Origin: Rudanella sp031411995
Lineage (GTDB): Bacteria > Bacteroidota > Bacteroidia > Cytophagales > Spirosomataceae
Length of the DNA stretch: 64,000 nt
Direction of reading: 5' to 3'
NCBI GenBank assembly: GCA_031411995.1
Contig: JANOCD010000043.1
Span: forward strand, 1 to 64,000
The translations under genes were made by a program, and so were the position numbers. The notes beneath the pieces are model-generated. The model saw nothing but the letters and a program-made list of their open reading frames with translations, was not told where the DNA came from and searched no databases. Numbering within the stretch: the first letter of the stretch is position 1; the number at the start of each line of letters is the position of its first letter. This document shows, one piece after another, positions 16,646 to 25,457 of this stretch.

Positions 16646-18025
16646 CTACCCCCGTCGCATGGGTTGCGGTTTCCAGTAGGTCAGGCTGCGCCAGAGCCAT
16701 TCAAAGGGGCCAAACCGGAAGTATTGCAACCAGATTGGACTGATGATAAGCTGAAAAATCCAAACCCCGAATACCACGTAATACAACTGATGGAACGGCA
16801 GTTTTCCGTAATAACCCAGGCCGTAGCCGTAGAAAATCAGGGAGCAGATAATTGATTGCATGAGGTAGTTGGTGAACGCCATTTGCCCCACGGCAGTCAA
16901 CGCTCGCATAAGCCACGGCACTACCTGCGAACGGTAAATCAAGAGTAACAAACTGGCGTGGCCGAGGGCCAGCAATACTCGGCGGATGTCGTACAATTGG
17001 AATGGCACGGTTCGGTAGTTGTCAACCGTGGGGCCAATGTGCAACATCCAATCAACCTGGGCCTCAACGGCATAAAAATAGCTGATGGGCAGGCCAAGTC
17101 CGTAGCCCACAAGAAGTGTTGTGGCGTAGGTGGAGGTGGACAGTTTATTGGAAAAGAACCCCCATCGCAACAGGACAATCCCGATAAACATCATCAGCAA
17201 CATATCCCAGGAACCAAAATAGGCACCGTAGGCCTCGTTGCCACTGTTTCGGGGAATCATGTGCGTGAAAACCGTGCCATAATCCCCGCGCATCGCCTTC
17301 AGCTCCTTCGCATCTTTTTTAGGGTCGGGTTTGAAACCCTTCTCGAATTTTTCCCAGGCCTCTTTGGCTTCTTTCTGTTTCTCGGTCGGTTTCTTCTTCG
17401 CTTTCTCCAACTGAACAGCCGTCAGGTAGCCCGCCCTGTTGTCGCGCAATTCACTATACCACAACTCAGTACGAAAAATATTGATACCCATACAGACCAC
17501 CGCAAGCACAATGAGCCAAACCGATTTGGTCCGGCGGAACGGGTAAAGCAACATCCCGCAAAGACCATAATAGAACAGAATATCGCCTTGCCACAGCAAT
17601 ACATAGGCGTTGATTACCCCAAACAGAACCAGCCAAAGGAGCCGCCGGTAATAATATTCGGCCACGGTGGGGCCGTGTTCCTGCTCCTTCTTGTTCATGG
17701 TAAACAGCACCATACCGGCTCCAAACAGCATCGAAAACAAGGCACGCATGGTTCCTTCAAACGCCGTTCCAACAATGGTAAAGGCGAAATAGTCAGCCGT
17801 TCCGGGCTTGCTCACCACCGATCGGAACGCAGAACCGAGGAACCCAAACCCCGGAATGTTCATCATCAGAATACCCAGCAGAGCCAAGCCCCGAATGAGG
17901 TCGATGGTTTGGATTCGGTCGGCTTTGGCAACGGGCTGTGGGGCGTGCCGACTTTCGGAATGGTCAGGGGAGAGGACGGGTTTCAAATTGTCGGCTGCAT
18001 CCTGTAAAATAGTAGTGGATTCCAT
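16646..18025 (-). CDS. DUF418 integral membrane protein (copy 2)
   Basis: 459 residues, about ten membrane segments. The N-terminus has IQTIDLIRGLALLGILMMNI and the C-terminus the DUF418 hallmark LTAVGQMAFTNYLMQSIICS with FGPFEWLWRSLTYWK. Between membrane segments is a strongly charged loop (LEKAKKKPTEKQKEAKEAWE and onward, residues about 195-250). DUF418 proteins resemble acyltransferase-3-like membrane proteins; function unknown. It lies 24 bp downstream of a paralogue at 18050-19432, sharing the same layout. Confidence 0.9.
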   Translation of the reverse strand: MESTTILQDAADNLKPVLSPDHSESRHAPQPVAKADRIQTIDLIRGLALLGILMMNIPGFGFLGSAFRSVVSKPGTADYFAFTIVGTAFEGTMRALFSMLFGAGMVLFTMNKKEQEHGPTVAEYYYRRLLWLVLFGVINAYVLLWQGDILFYYGLCGMLLYPFRRTKSVWLIVLAVVCMGINIFRTELWYSELRDNRAGYLTAVQLEKAKKKPTEKQKEAKEAWEKFEKGFKPDPKKDAKELKAMRGDYGTVFTHMIPRNSGNEAYGAYFGSWDMLLMMFIGIVLLRWGFFSNKLSTSTYATTLLVGYGLGLPISYFYAVEAQVDWMLHIGPTVDNYRTVPFQLYDIRRVLLALGHASLLLLIYRSQVVPWLMRALTAVGQMAFTNYLMQSIICSLIFYGYGLGYYGKLPFHQLYYVVFGVWIFQLIISPIWLQYFRFGPFEWLWRSLTYWKPQPMRRG

Positions 18026-18049
18026 GAGCGTAGGTGGTTGAGAGGTGAA

Positions 18050-19432
18050 TCAGACAAGGGCGGGGGTTGCCTGTTGAACAGGCTGCGAGGAGATCGACAT
18101 GGTTTGCCATTCGCCGTAGGTGAGCGAACGCCAGAGCCATTCCAGAGGACCAAACCGGAAGTATTGCAGCCAAACCACGCTGAACACGAGCTGAATCAGC
18201 CAGATTTCGGCCACCACAAAATAGAGTTGATAGAGTTTCAGATCACCGAAATATCCAAAGCCATAACCATAGAAAAACAGCGTGCAAAACACCGATTGCA
18301 TGAGGTAGTTGGTGAACGCCATTTGCCCCACAGCACCCACCGCCCGCCAAAGCCACGCGCCAATCTCCAAACGATAAAGTAACACCACCAAACTAGCCCA
18401 GCCCACTGCCGAAAACGCCCGCTCAAACGGCATACTTACCTCAGCAAGCGGCAACACATTGGTGCTGATGTACTTCGCAAAGTCGGTTATTTCTAACTCA
18501 GAAGCGGGCAATGAGAACCATGCCATGATCTGGCCAATTAGCAAACCACCGACCGCCAGCATGGAATATTCACTGGTGGTGAGTTGGTTCGAGAAAAATC
18601 CCCATTTGAACAGGGCCATCCCCAGCAACATCATCGAGACAATATCCCACAAGCCAATCTGGTAGAAAAACGGGGCCTCCATGCGCTGAATCTTGGGCAG
18701 TTGGTGGCTCCAGACGGTCGCATAGTCGGAGCGCATGGCTACAACCTCGGCATAGTCGGCTTTTTTGTCGTATTTGTTGCCTTTCACCAAGCCCTCCCAG
18801 GCCGATTTCTCTTCTTGCTGATCGTCGGTCAGCTTTACTTTTTTGGTCTTCTTGTCGGGTTTGGTTTTCTTTTCAAACGCCACAACTTTCTGATATTTCT
18901 CGTATTTCTGCTTCTGCTCGGCGAACTCCCAGTAGTTTTTGCCGCTATAAATCAGCCCCACCACAAGGGCGCACACCAGCAACGCCCGCGCCGACAATCG
19001 CTTGAATGGAAACAGCAAAATGCCCACGATTCCGTAATGAAACAGAATGTCGTAGTGCCACAGCAGGCCAATAGCATTCACCAGTCCAAACACAATGAGC
19101 CACATTTGCCGCCGAATAAACAACTCCGGCGCGGCCATCCCCGACCCATCCCGGTTTTTGGCCAGAAACAGGATGATTCCCGCGCCAAACAGCATCGAGA
19201 ATAACGCCCGCATCTTGTTCTCAAACAGAACGTGGATAATGGTTTTCAGCCAGTAGTTACCCCCGTGCGGCCCCCGAACCAGTTGGTCGAGGCTGGCTTC
19301 GGTCAGCCCGAAAACCTGAATATTCATGAGCAGAATACCCAACAGAGCCACGCCCCGCAGAATGTCGATGGTTGGAATGCGTTTGGTTCGCGGCAGGGGC
19401 TGCACCAGGGATAAAGTTGAGGAAGGATTCAT
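18050..19432 (-). CDS. DUF418 integral membrane protein (copy 1)
   Basis: 460 residues, paralogous to the next gene downstream. Shared blocks are TIDILRGVALLGILLMNIQV, FSMLFGAGIILFLAKN, AVGAVGQMAFTNYLMQSVFC and FGPLEWLWRSLTYGE. The charged loop is again present (FEKKTKPDKKTKKVKLTDDQ and onward) but its sequence is not conserved, while the following MRSDYATVWSHQLPK matches the paralogue's MRGDYGTVFTHMIPR. Tandem duplication followed by divergence is the simplest origin. The S41 peptidase gene ends 33 bp upstream... on the same strand, so both are in one transcript. Confidence 0.9.
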   Translation of the reverse strand: MNPSSTLSLVQPLPRTKRIPTIDILRGVALLGILLMNIQVFGLTEASLDQLVRGPHGGNYWLKTIIHVLFENKMRALFSMLFGAGIILFLAKNRDGSGMAAPELFIRRQMWLIVFGLVNAIGLLWHYDILFHYGIVGILLFPFKRLSARALLVCALVVGLIYSGKNYWEFAEQKQKYEKYQKVVAFEKKTKPDKKTKKVKLTDDQQEEKSAWEGLVKGNKYDKKADYAEVVAMRSDYATVWSHQLPKIQRMEAPFFYQIGLWDIVSMMLLGMALFKWGFFSNQLTTSEYSMLAVGGLLIGQIMAWFSLPASELEITDFAKYISTNVLPLAEVSMPFERAFSAVGWASLVVLLYRLEIGAWLWRAVGAVGQMAFTNYLMQSVFCTLFFYGYGFGYFGDLKLYQLYFVVAEIWLIQLVFSVVWLQYFRFGPLEWLWRSLTYGEWQTMSISSQPVQQATPALV

Positions 19433-19465
19433 AAAGCAGGCGGAGGTTAGTCAGAGAAGTTTCAC

Positions 19466-20458
19466 TTACTGGTTAATCCATTTAACAGCTTTGGCAATAG
19501 CCTGATCGTCGGTAACAAGTTCATCCGGCATGATCTCCTTACCGTATATTTTGCCCATCCGGTCCCCCATGTTTACGGTGAACAGATTGAGCCTGTAGCC
19601 GTAGAAGGGTAGATTATATTGAGTATTCCCAGTCGTAAGCCCACAGCTGGCGGTTCCAAAAAGGCGTGTATTGGCCCGGCCGATAAAGGCAATAGCTGTT
19701 GCTTCGCCCGAACTGGCCGTACTATTACCCAATAATACGGCTACTCTAGGGCTATTGTCAATCAGTTTATAAGGTTTCGCAGCAGTAGTAAGTGGCTGCT
19801 CACCAAGCCAGGCAGCACCGTTTTGGTACGAGAATGGTTGTACCGGCTTATCATCCGCATCATAAAAATAGCCGCATAGTCCTTCACCAATTATAGGCCC
19901 TAATCCAGCGATCATCGGGTACATATTTCCGCCTAGATTGCGCCGTAAATCGACGATCCATCCTTTCAGGTTTTTGTCGTCCTGCCGAGCAATATCATTC
20001 TGGATATTCTCGGCAAAATTGATCGCTTCCTGACCCGATCCGTTAAATCCCTCTACTTTAACGTAGCCAATATTCGGTTCAGCAAACACAAATGGGCTAA
20101 GGGCTGGCAACGGCTGGCAGCCTATGCCACCGTACAAACCCCGCTGATTATCAACGATAATACCGCTATGGTTATCCTTCAGTAAGGCCATTGCCAGAGT
20201 CATGGCCAACTCTGTTTTGGGAACAGTTTGCGCTCCGCCTACCTTTGCCCACACCTGGGCTTTATAATCAGCCCAATTTATTTTCCGGCGATTAATGGAG
20301 TTCTCTTCCACAATCTGAATCAGTTGCGTGAAGAACGCCTTAACCGGCTCTGCAGGCTCAGGGGCAACCTCTTTGGTCGAGCAAGTCGAAAACACAACGG
20401 TCAGTATTGGCAACAGACCAGCCGATACGAATCGATGAAAAACGGTAGTCGATTGCAT
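19466..20458 (-). CDS. S41-family peptidase, predicted lipoprotein
   Basis: 330 residues. The N-terminus (FVSAGLLPILTVVFSTCSTK) has a hydrophobic stretch and a lipobox-like Cys at about 26. The tail-specific protease fold is clear: FAEPNIGYVKVEGFNGSGQE, GWIVDLRRNLGGNMYPMIAG and catalytic Ser in VLLGNSTASSGEATAIAF. Unlike CtpA-type enzymes there is no PDZ domain, matching the shorter periplasmic S41 group. It heads the run S41, DUF418, DUF418, hydrolase, aminotransferase. Confidence 0.88.
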   Translation of the reverse strand: MQSTTVFHRFVSAGLLPILTVVFSTCSTKEVAPEPAEPVKAFFTQLIQIVEENSINRRKINWADYKAQVWAKVGGAQTVPKTELAMTLAMALLKDNHSGIIVDNQRGLYGGIGCQPLPALSPFVFAEPNIGYVKVEGFNGSGQEAINFAENIQNDIARQDDKNLKGWIVDLRRNLGGNMYPMIAGLGPIIGEGLCGYFYDADDKPVQPFSYQNGAAWLGEQPLTTAAKPYKLIDNSPRVAVLLGNSTASSGEATAIAFIGRANTRLFGTASCGLTTGNTQYNLPFYGYRLNLFTVNMGDRMGKIYGKEIMPDELVTDDQAIAKAVKWINQ

Positions 20459-20548
20459 AGTGAAGGAGCAAATGAGTGAAAGAGCACAAGATAGAAAAAG
20501 TGCTTGTTATCGGCTACTCGGTGACCGGATAGTTTGCTGCCGCACGCT

Positions 20549-20570
20549 GAGACGCAAAATTTTGCGTCTC
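20549..20570. repeat. 22-bp perfect palindrome, candidate dispersed repeat
   Basis: GAGACGCAAAA followed directly by its complement, without a loop, continuing on the right to TAC. It lies between the crotonase stop (20574) and the S41 start (20458). Palindromes built on GAGACGC are a form I associate with repeated intergenic elements in several bacterial genomes; only one exact copy is visible here, with a related structure at 8665. Confidence 0.65.
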
Positions 20571-20573
20571 TAC

Positions 20574-21413
20574 CTAATACCCCCGCTCCGATTTCTTGTT
20601 GAACGCGGCTTTGCGTCGCTCCATGGTCGCGCTCATGGCCTCGCCAAAATCCACCGATTGCATCTGGCTTGAGTTCCAGACCGCCACGTATTGCATACCA
20701 TCTTCAAGGTCTTTACCGATGCCGTAGTTCAGCACTTCTTTAGCTCCCTGCACGGCGGCTGCCGGCAGTTCGGCAATGTCGCGGGCCATCTGGTCGGCGG
20801 CAGCAAACAGAGCTTCAGGCGTGTCGTAGACATGATTGACAAGACCAATTTTTTCGGCAAACGTTGCATCGAAGTCTTTGGCTGTCAGAGCTAATTCGCG
20901 GGTGTAGCCCTGCCCGATGATGTGGGGCAGAAACTGAAGGCCGCCAATGTCGGGCGTGATGGCGAGTTTGGCTTCGCGCAGGCTGAATTTGGCATCGACA
21001 GCGCAAAGCCGGATGTCGGCCCCGGCAATCATGTTCACGCCCCCGCCAATGCACCAGCCGTGAATAGCCGCAATAACGGGAATCGGCGACTCGTGCATTT
21101 TCACAAAACCAGATTGCATAAACCGAATTTGCCCCATCAGTTTGCGCCGTTCGGCGGCAAGGGGATTTCCACTGGCCATTGCCCCAATGCGCGGAAGCAT
21201 TCGGGCCACATCGAGACCATAGCTAAAATGGTCGCCACTGCCCCGAAACACAATGCAACGGACATCGGGCATAGCCGTGATTTCGTCCATGGCCACGGGC
21301 AGTTCGTCCCAGAATTCGGGACCCATTGCGTTGCCTTTGCCGGGACCAAGCAGCGAAACGGTCATTACGCCTTCGGTCAGGCTGAGGGCTAAAGATTGAT
21401 AAATCGAGGTCAT
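20574..21413 (-). CDS. Enoyl-CoA hydratase/isomerase, ECH1-like dienoyl-CoA isomerase
   Basis: 279 residues from ATG 21413 (frame open eight codons more). Crotonase signatures: RCIVFRGSGDHFSYGLDVAR and AIHGWCIGGGVNMIAGADIR (oxyanion hole), then KFSLREAKLAITPDIGGLQF. The Glu in REAKLAI and Asp in PDIGGLQ correspond to the catalytic pair of delta3,5-delta2,4-dienoyl-CoA isomerase, where hydratases have two Glu. That isomerase feeds DECR during oxidation of odd-position double bonds, which fits the DECR-like gene 6 kb away. Confidence 0.85.
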   Translation of the reverse strand: MTSIYQSLALSLTEGVMTVSLLGPGKGNAMGPEFWDELPVAMDEITAMPDVRCIVFRGSGDHFSYGLDVARMLPRIGAMASGNPLAAERRKLMGQIRFMQSGFVKMHESPIPVIAAIHGWCIGGGVNMIAGADIRLCAVDAKFSLREAKLAITPDIGGLQFLPHIIGQGYTRELALTAKDFDATFAEKIGLVNHVYDTPEALFAAADQMARDIAELPAAAVQGAKEVLNYGIGKDLEDGMQYVAVWNSSQMQSVDFGEAMSATMERRKAAFNKKSERGY

Positions 21414-21564
21414 AGTAAATTGATAGTATGCGTGCATACAAAGTACCGTAAATCTAATCAGAAGGGGTTGAGGTTGTACACCTTGGCGAAAAAAATGCGC
21501 TTACCATTCGGAACCCTCTTCCCCACTGCTGCCGTTAAACGACCAACCAATACGACCCAATACG

Positions 21565-22689
21565 ATGCACTTCGATACACTGGCGATTCAGGCAACCCAC
21601 CACCCCGACCCACAAACCGGGGCCGTGATTCCGCCCATTCATCTTTCGACCAAGTTTGAGCGTGATGAAAACTACGAGCTGGTTAGCGAACATGGCTATT
21701 CTCGGTTCAGCAACCCCAACCGCAACGCCCTCGAACAGGCATTGGCCACTCTTGAAGGAGGGGCTGTCGGTATGGCGTTTAGCTCCGGTCAGGCCGCTAC
21801 GATGGCTCTGCTGCAGGCTTTGCGTCCCGGCGACCACGTCATTATGCCGCGTCAGTGCTATTTTAGTACGCCGATGTTGTTGGAACAGGTGTTTCACCCG
21901 TGGGGACTCACGTATACCCGCGTCGAAATGAGTGATCTGGATGCGGTGCAGGCGGCTATCCACGAAAATACACGAATGATCTGGATCGAAACCCCCTCGA
22001 ACCCCCTGTTGACGCTATCAGATCTGCTCTGGATTTCGCAGATGGCCCACGAGGTTGGGGCCATTGTGGTGGCCGACAATACATGGGCAACGCCCGTACT
22101 ACAACGCCCTTTAGACTTCAACTGCGATGTGGTAATGCACTCCACCACCAAGTATATCGGTGGTCATTCCGACGTGTTGGGCGGTGCCTTAGTCTTCAAG
22201 GATGCCAGCCACGAAATGGCCGGGCGCGTGCGGCTCATTCAGCAAATGGGCGGGGCGGTTCCGTCGCCGTTCGATTGCTGGTTGTTGATGCGGGGGCTTA
22301 AAACATTGAGCATTCGAGTTCGGGCGCAACAAGCTACAGCACAGCTTCTTGCCGAATTTCTGGAAGGCCACCCCGCCGTTGACCGGGTTTATTATCCGGG
22401 CTTGGAGAGCCACCCGCAATATGCCCTGGCTAAACAGCAAATGAACGGGCCGGGCGGTATGTTGTCGTTTGATGTGAAAGGCGATGCCCAGGCCGCCCTG
22501 CGGGTTTGTGCCAACCTGAAACTATTCACTAAAGCCACGAGTTTGGGCGGCACCGAAAGCCTGATTGAACATCGCCCCACCATCGAAGGCATCCATACCA
22601 TGGCCCCTCAAAGCTCCCTGCGGGTTTCGGTTGGCCTGGAACACATCGAAGACCTAATTGCTGATATGGATCAGGCATTGAAAAAGTGA
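21565..22689 (+). CDS. Trans-sulfuration PLP enzyme (cystathionine gamma-synthase/lyase family)
   Basis: 374 residues, normal for the Cys/Met metabolism family. AIQATHHPDPQTGAVIPPIH at the start, YSRFSNPNRNALEQALATLE, cofactor Asp in VVADNTWATPVLQRP, PLP Lys in VVMHSTTKYIGGHSDVLGG and SLGGTESLIEHRP near the C-terminus are all family hallmarks. Sequence alone does not separate cystathionine gamma-synthase, beta-lyase, gamma-lyase or methionine gamma-lyase. Transcribed alone, divergent from the crotonase. Confidence 0.9.
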   Translation: MHFDTLAIQATHHPDPQTGAVIPPIHLSTKFERDENYELVSEHGYSRFSNPNRNALEQALATLEGGAVGMAFSSGQAATMALLQALRPGDHVIMPRQCYFSTPMLLEQVFHPWGLTYTRVEMSDLDAVQAAIHENTRMIWIETPSNPLLTLSDLLWISQMAHEVGAIVVADNTWATPVLQRPLDFNCDVVMHSTTKYIGGHSDVLGGALVFKDASHEMAGRVRLIQQMGGAVPSPFDCWLLMRGLKTLSIRVRAQQATAQLLAEFLEGHPAVDRVYYPGLESHPQYALAKQQMNGPGGMLSFDVKGDAQAALRVCANLKLFTKATSLGGTESLIEHRPTIEGIHTMAPQSSLRVSVGLEHIEDLIADMDQALKK

Positions 22690-22737
22690 GGGGTGAACGT
22701 GTCAGTCATCCTGGCGATGTACAGATACGTTCACCAT

Positions 22738-23000
22738 TCACTTTTTACGGCGCGGTATTTTCCCCTTCGTAGACATCGGTATCGCCGAAGTATCACTCTT
22801 CCAAATCGGCATATTGTCGAGCGTGGCCCGAGCTACATTTGGATCATCGCCGGGCCGACGATAGAACTCATTTTAAGTCCGAATGGTGGGCATTTTATAT
22901 TGTACTTCCACAGAGCGTTCTGTTGGCATAGAGTCGCGCCGGGTTGGTACTTGGGCAAAGGCAGTGCCCGACAAAAGCAGGAAGACGTATAGAGGTCACA
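22738..23000 (-). pseudogene. Remnant of a small secreted protein
   Basis: The frame reads LYVFLLLSGTAFAQVPTRRD, a signal peptide and mature start, continues to KMPTIRT, hits a stop, and resumes in frame with NEFYRRPGDDPNVARATLDN and ends KGKIPRRKK. A stop precedes the signal peptide in the same frame, so no intact start remains (an ATG at about 23020 is out of frame). The parent protein is not recognised. Confidence 0.6.
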
Positions 23001-23033
23001 TGTCTATGTAGGATATTCATTTCGCCAACTACG

Positions 23034-23215
23034 CTACATAAGAGATGCAATACCCCTGAAAATTCCACACGAGTCCTTTTTCAAAAGTTCCAGAAGGGTA
23101 TTTCCGTCTCGCATCGGAATCAGCACTTCCCGGCGGTAATACCGGGTTTGGGGCTTGGTCTGAGCCGAGACAGTAACGGTCAGTAGCACGGCGAGAGGCA
23201 GGATGGGGGGGTCGT
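23034..23215 (-). pseudogene. N-terminal fragment of a CocE/NonD-type hydrolase
   Basis: In frame are a signal-peptide-like ILPLAVLLTVTVSAQ and then TKPQTRYYRREVLIPMRDGN, the typical start of secreted CocE/NonD (X-Pro dipeptidyl-peptidase S15-like) hydrolases. Homology stops after MRDGNTL and the frame ends at 23034; the catalytic alpha/beta hydrolase domain is absent and no start codon is visible. It directly abuts the previous remnant, so the two were joined by deletion. Confidence 0.65.
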
Positions 23216-23240
23216 CGAAATTTTATAGTTTTATATCAAA

Positions 23241-23441
23241 ATGAACGGGATTATGACGACAGTAGAAAAAAAGCAAAAGTTGATCGATAAAATACAGGAA
23301 CTACCTGACCACTTTATCGACGATGCAAACAACGCGCTGGATGCTATCCTTGAAAAGGAACATCAGCGTAAAGAGCAGTTTGATCAATTATTGGCAGAGA
23401 CTTCAGAGCGATACCACGCAGTTTGGAAGGCTTTAGCGTGA
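23241..23441 (+). CDS. Antitoxin-like small protein paired with a decayed Doc toxin
   Basis: 66 residues, mostly helical and charged: TVEKKQKLIDKIQELPDHFI, DDANNALDAILEKEHQRKEQ, ending ETSERYHAVWKALA. An internal Met gives a 62-residue form starting at 23253. Proteins of this type sit directly before doc genes in Bacteroidota, with an N-terminal DNA-binding part and a C-terminal helix that blocks the toxin. The doc remnant begins one base after its stop (TGAgATG). It is intact although the toxin is not. Confidence 0.75.
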   Translation: MNGIMTTVEKKQKLIDKIQELPDHFIDDANNALDAILEKEHQRKEQFDQLLAETSERYHAVWKALA

Positions 23442-23442
23442 G

Positions 23443-23719
23443 ATGCACTACCTCCGCAAAGACGAGATCGTTACATTCACCAACAGGCGGGTCTATACAT
23501 GTTCAACATTGTCTGTAATCATATTTTTCAGGACGGAAATAAGCGTACTGGCTTGCAGGCCGCCATTATTTTTCTGCTGATTAATGGTCATGGATTTATC
23601 GAGTCCGTTGACGATGCTACATTGACCAATTTTACCCTGTCGTAGCCTCCGCTGAACAATCGTTGGAGCAGGTGCAGAGCTGGTTTGAGGAACACACCAC
23701 TGTCTTAGCAGACGATTGA
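23443..23719 (+). pseudogene. doc: Death-on-curing (Doc/Fic) toxin, frameshifted and internally deleted
   Basis: The ATG at 23443 reads MHYLRKDEIVTFTNR, a normal Doc N-terminus, then the frame is lost. A second frame carries AGLYMFNIVCNHIFQDGNKR with the Fic/Doc motif HxFxDGNKR and continues TGLQAAIIFLLINGHGFIES, stopping after FTLS. A third frame finishes VVASAEQSLEQVQSWFEEHT. The normal segment between the N-terminus and the motif, about 40-50 residues, is missing. Doc phosphorylates elongation factor Tu; this copy should be inactive. Confidence 0.88.
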
Positions 23720-23768
23720 GGCTATATATACAAAGATGGTAGGAAATCCTCCTGCGGAAGCGAAAAAA

Positions 23769-25415
23769 CTACTTTAATAAATCCCTTATGAGCAACTCCC
23801 GGCGCAGGATTTTCCCGACCGCACTTTTGGGCAGTTCGGCCATAAACTCGATTTGCTTCGGCACTTTATAGGCTGCCAGCCGCTCCCGGCAAAAAGCCGT
23901 TACCTCGTCGGCAGTGAGTGTTTCTCCGGGTTTCAGCACAATGAATGCTTTCACCGTTTCACCCCGGTAGGCATCGGGAATACCCACGCAGCAGGCTTCC
24001 ACAATGGCCGGGTGCGTGTAGAGAACTTCGTCCAGCTCGCGGGGGTAGATATTGTAGCCCCCGGCAATAATCATGTCTTTTTTGCGGTCTACGATATAGA
24101 GCCAGCCGTCCTCGTCCACATAGCCGATATCGCCCGAATACATCCAGCAATCCCGAATTACCTCGGCGGTGGCTTCGGGTTTGTTCCAGTAGCCAGCCAT
24201 TACTTGTGGCCCCCGGAAGCAGATTTCGCCGTGTTCACCAGCAGGCAGGATCGTCAGCCCCGTTTCTATATCAACAACTTTGATGGCTCCGTTGGGATAC
24301 GGTACGCCGATAGAACCGGCTTTAACCGAGTTGGCATGAATGGGTGTCCCCGTCGCAAAACCGCCCAGTTCGGTCATGCCCCAGACTTCGCTAATTGACC
24401 CCTGCTCACATTTTGCCATCAGTTGCGGATAGGTCGAAGCCGCCATCGGGGCCGATGAGGTGATCAGCACTTTAAGGCTCGATAAATCCAGCTCTGCCCA
24501 ACGTGGGTCATTCAGTAACCCAACGTAAATGGTCGGAACCGCACCTATACCGGTTGGCTTAAAGGTTCGCAGCAAGTTGATAATACTGTCGGGGTCGGGT
24601 CTTGGCACCAACGCTATTGTTGCGCCGTAGCTGAGACACAAGGCCTGAACACCCACGTAGCCACCCACGTGGAAGAATGGATAAATAGCCAAATTACGCT
24701 CCTGTCCATCCAGCCAACCTTCGCCAAAATCAGCTCGTGCCTGCTGAATATTGCTCGACATATTGGCGTGGGTGAGCATCACGCCTTTGCTCTGTCCGGT
24801 GGTGCCACCAGTGTACATTAACACCGCCAGGTCATCCCACCGGCTCTGGTCGGCAAAGGGATGACCAATGCCGTAATCTTCCTGCAAATCGCGATAAGTG
24901 TAGATACCCTCGCTCGTTTCCACTGCCCGATAGGAGCCTGGCGGTAATGCCGCTGTCGGCACCGGAATTAGGTCGTTCACATGGCAGACGATAAGCTGTT
25001 TAAGGGGCGTTTGAGGCCAGACTGCCTTCGCTTTGTCGATGAGCGCATCCAGCAGAATCAGCGTTTCGGCACCAGAGTCATTCAACTGATAGGTTAACTC
25101 AGGAACCGTATAGAGCGGGTTTAGCATCACGGCCACAGCTCCCATATGCAAGATGGCGTAGTTGGCTACCACTGTTTGCGGCAAGTTGGGTAACATGATG
25201 GCCACCCGGTCGCCGGGTCGGATACCTAAATTGGTGAGTGCTTGTGCCATGCGGTTCACCAGATCGGTCAGCGCATTGTAGGTGATCGAAAAACCCATAA
25301 ATACCAGGGCCGGGCGGTCGCCGTAGTACAGCGCCGACCGGGTGAGCAGCTGCGTTAGGGTAAGAGATTCCACCGCAACGGTGCGGGCAGTGATCAGTGA
25401 GAGTTGGGGATTCAT
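23769..25415 (-). CDS. fadD: Long-chain acyl-CoA ligase (AMP-forming)
   Basis: 548 residues, the usual length. ANL-family motifs are all present: P-loop LMYTGGTTGQSKGVMLTHAN, SEVWGMTELGGFATG, SGDIGYVDEDGWLYIVDRKK with DMIIAGGYNIYPRELDEVL, and the C-terminal lysine in LPKSAVGKILRRELL. It activates fatty acids to acyl-CoA using ATP for beta-oxidation. FadD is the best match in length and motif form, though a medium-chain or aryl substrate is possible. It lies alone between a toxin remnant and a SnoaL-like gene 42 bp upstream. Confidence 0.87.
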   Translation of the reverse strand: MNPQLSLITARTVAVESLTLTQLLTRSALYYGDRPALVFMGFSITYNALTDLVNRMAQALTNLGIRPGDRVAIMLPNLPQTVVANYAILHMGAVAVMLNPLYTVPELTYQLNDSGAETLILLDALIDKAKAVWPQTPLKQLIVCHVNDLIPVPTAALPPGSYRAVETSEGIYTYRDLQEDYGIGHPFADQSRWDDLAVLMYTGGTTGQSKGVMLTHANMSSNIQQARADFGEGWLDGQERNLAIYPFFHVGGYVGVQALCLSYGATIALVPRPDPDSIINLLRTFKPTGIGAVPTIYVGLLNDPRWAELDLSSLKVLITSSAPMAASTYPQLMAKCEQGSISEVWGMTELGGFATGTPIHANSVKAGSIGVPYPNGAIKVVDIETGLTILPAGEHGEICFRGPQVMAGYWNKPEATAEVIRDCWMYSGDIGYVDEDGWLYIVDRKKDMIIAGGYNIYPRELDEVLYTHPAIVEACCVGIPDAYRGETVKAFIVLKPGETLTADEVTAFCRERLAAYKVPKQIEFMAELPKSAVGKILRRELLIRDLLK

Positions 25416-25457
25416 AAAAGGCAGGAGTTTACATTGCTTACAATCAATGCCTTATAA

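Noticed and set aside
16958..18007. 349-codon plus-strand frame opposite a DUF418 gene
   Set aside because: Low-complexity charged antisense product without a fold; DUF418 on the other strand is certain.
22693..23186. Two plus-strand frames of 99 and 80 codons
   Set aside because: They are antisense to recognised remnants on the minus strand.
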